Assembly (NCBI GenBank): GCA_017935675.1
Contig: JAGBHE010000056.1
Location: 1-43,820, forward strand
Source of the DNA: Clostridia bacterium
GTDB taxonomy: Bacteria > Bacillota > Clostridia > UBA1381
Direction: 5' to 3'
Length of the DNA: 43,820 nucleotides
Shown: in pieces, positions 43,008-43,820 of the stretch
How positions within the stretch are numbered: position 1 is the stretch's first letter
How the letters are laid out: every line of letters begins with the position of its first letter
Made by a program: the position numbers and the translations under genes
Notes under the pieces: model-generated
What the model was told of the DNA's origin: nothing
What the model saw: only the letters and a program-made list of their open reading frames with translations
Database searches by the model: none

Positions 43008-43019
43008 TATGGTATAATA
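43008..43019 (+). promoter_or_regulatory. Second extended -10 element, duplicate of the first
   Basis: TATGGTATAATA at 43008-43019 repeats 42884-42895 exactly (12 bases) and contains an extended -10. No good -35 is at the proper distance. It is 62 bases before the membrane-protein start. Confidence 0.5.
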
Positions 43020-43080
43020 AAGTGTGGACTGTGTTTATTGGCGCGTCCTGTGTCATTATATAATAAAGGGGTAGATACTT

Positions 43081-43820
43081 TTGGAAAATAAAAGTCAGAT
43101 CAGGTCAAATATTGCGGGACTTTCATTTCTGGCATTTGCACTTGCCGTTGTATTTATTGTCGGACATACGCGTGAAATAATTAATATAATAACGTCTTTT
43201 GTAAAATATGAACAGAGAAGTTATCTGAATATTTCAAATATTGCATATTGCCTTGTGGGTGTGGCGCACCTGTTCTTTTCAATAACGCTTATGTATCCTC
43301 ACCGAGTGATAAATGATAAAAGAAAAATGTTGAAATATACATGCTATGCGCTGGCTGCAATTTATTTCTCGGCAAATATATGGGTTGTTGAGTGGCTGCT
43401 CAGCTGTATCGCTTCCCGTCATATGACCTTTGATGTGGCGCAGTTCCTTAAGGTTGAGAACATGATGTTTAATCATCTTCAATGGGCTTCGAGAAATGCT
43501 GAAACCATTTTTTATAATTACATATCATTTGCCACGTGGCTTGCTATAGGATATTATGTTGACCGTGACAGGCGGTTTACATGTAAGCTGTTTGTGCTTC
43601 AGATAGCTATTTCATACTTTATTCCCATGCTGTTTTATTATTTATACAGAGGCAAATCAATTCCTGACTGGTGGATGAAGAAGACGATTCCGATTCTTTG
43701 TTCCGATGCCATTATAGCCTTTACTCTGTTTTATGCATCAAGAAGCAGGGAAACGTGGAAAAGATATATTAGCCCGCTTAAGAGCAGAGGCGGTCATCAT
43801 CATCACCATCACCACCACCA
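43081..43820 (+). CDS. Membrane protein with polyhistidine tail, cut by the window end
   Basis: The frame is open from TTG at 43081 to the window edge, 246 codons without a stop. AAAGGGG (43065-43071) lies 9 bases before the TTG. About six hydrophobic segments are visible, for example LSFLAFALAVVFIVG, LAAIYFSANIWVVEWLL and LQIAISYFIPMLFYYL, with short charged loops and a basic region (RSRETWKRYI) after the last. The final eight visible residues are all His (codons CAT and CAC mixed, from 43795), preceded by RGG. No family is recognised. It has its own promoter region, so it is probably not part of the murG transcript. The C terminus is unseen. Confidence 0.75.
   Translation, partial: MENKSQIRSNIAGLSFLAFALAVVFIVGHTREIINIITSFVKYEQRSYLNISNIAYCLVGVAHLFFSITLMYPHRVINDKRKMLKYTCYALAAIYFSANIWVVEWLLSCIASRHMTFDVAQFLKVENMMFNHLQWASRNAETIFYNYISFATWLAIGYYVDRDRRFTCKLFVLQIAISYFIPMLFYYLYRGKSIPDWWMKKTIPILCSDAIIAFTLFYASRSRETWKRYISPLKSRGGHHHHHHHH

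Noticed and set aside
43795..43820. Polyhistidine as a cloning tag or vector contamination
   Set aside because: The His codons are mixed and the upstream protein is a coherent native membrane protein with the same codon style as its neighbours. It cannot be excluded entirely because the window ends there.

Overview
The window looks like a chromosome segment from an anaerobic, low-to-mid GC, Gram-positive Clostridia-type bacterium, probably a gut or rumen member. The evidence is a Firmicute-style division and cell-wall cluster (mraZ to murG) with a PASTA-bearing transpeptidase, a MurE with the DNPR motif of meso-diaminopimelate enzymes, strong AGGAGG ribosome binding sites, sigma-A-like promoters, long-form Hpf and a CsoR copper switch. 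No tRNA, rRNA or CRISPR array was seen.

Layout. 1-763: decayed transposase gene and palindromic DNA. 764-3536 (-): AEC transporter and TypA. 3747-7663 (-): a four-gene sugar-type catabolic operon (two Gfo/Idh/MocA dehydrogenases, a TIM-barrel isomerase/epimerase, a ThuA protein) with a divergent AraC regulator. 8821-11727 (+): copper resistance, with CsoR behind two operators and a CopA ATPase carrying a CopZ-like C-terminal domain. 11735-14014: AraC regulator divergent from a GH4 alpha-galactosidase-type enzyme. 14027-17627: a compact module bounded by two identical inverted palindromes, with a BlaI/MecI-type repressor, an M56 (BlaR1-like) membrane protease, a proline-rich extracellular tail split off by an in-frame TAG, and an SLH surface protein. 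Matching operators lie before the repressor and the SLH gene. 17637-21677: two FAD-dependent oxidoreductases (-) and a divergent PocR/AraC regulator (+). 21700-21900: a dense hairpin region. 21901-31656: hpf (-), a large double GT-C glycosyltransferase (+), fumarase alpha subunit and CCA-adding enzyme (+), then tex, a CpXC protein and a PflX-like radical SAM protein (-). 32035-42695: mraZ, rsmH, ftsL-like, PBP, murE, murF, mraY, ftsW, murG (+), with no murD between mraY and ftsW. 42696-43820: structured repeats, duplicated promoter elements and a membrane protein with a polyhistidine tail cut by the window end.

How it works together. The right third makes lipid II and the septal synthase. The left and middle are accessory carbohydrate loci, each with its own AraC-type regulator. 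The best candidate for an undescribed system is 14.0-17.6 kb: BlaI/M56 signalling connected to an SLH surface protein instead of a beta-lactamase. The second is a pair of structured multi-hairpin elements (21758-21840 and 42892-42965). All family assignments come from reading motifs, without database searches.
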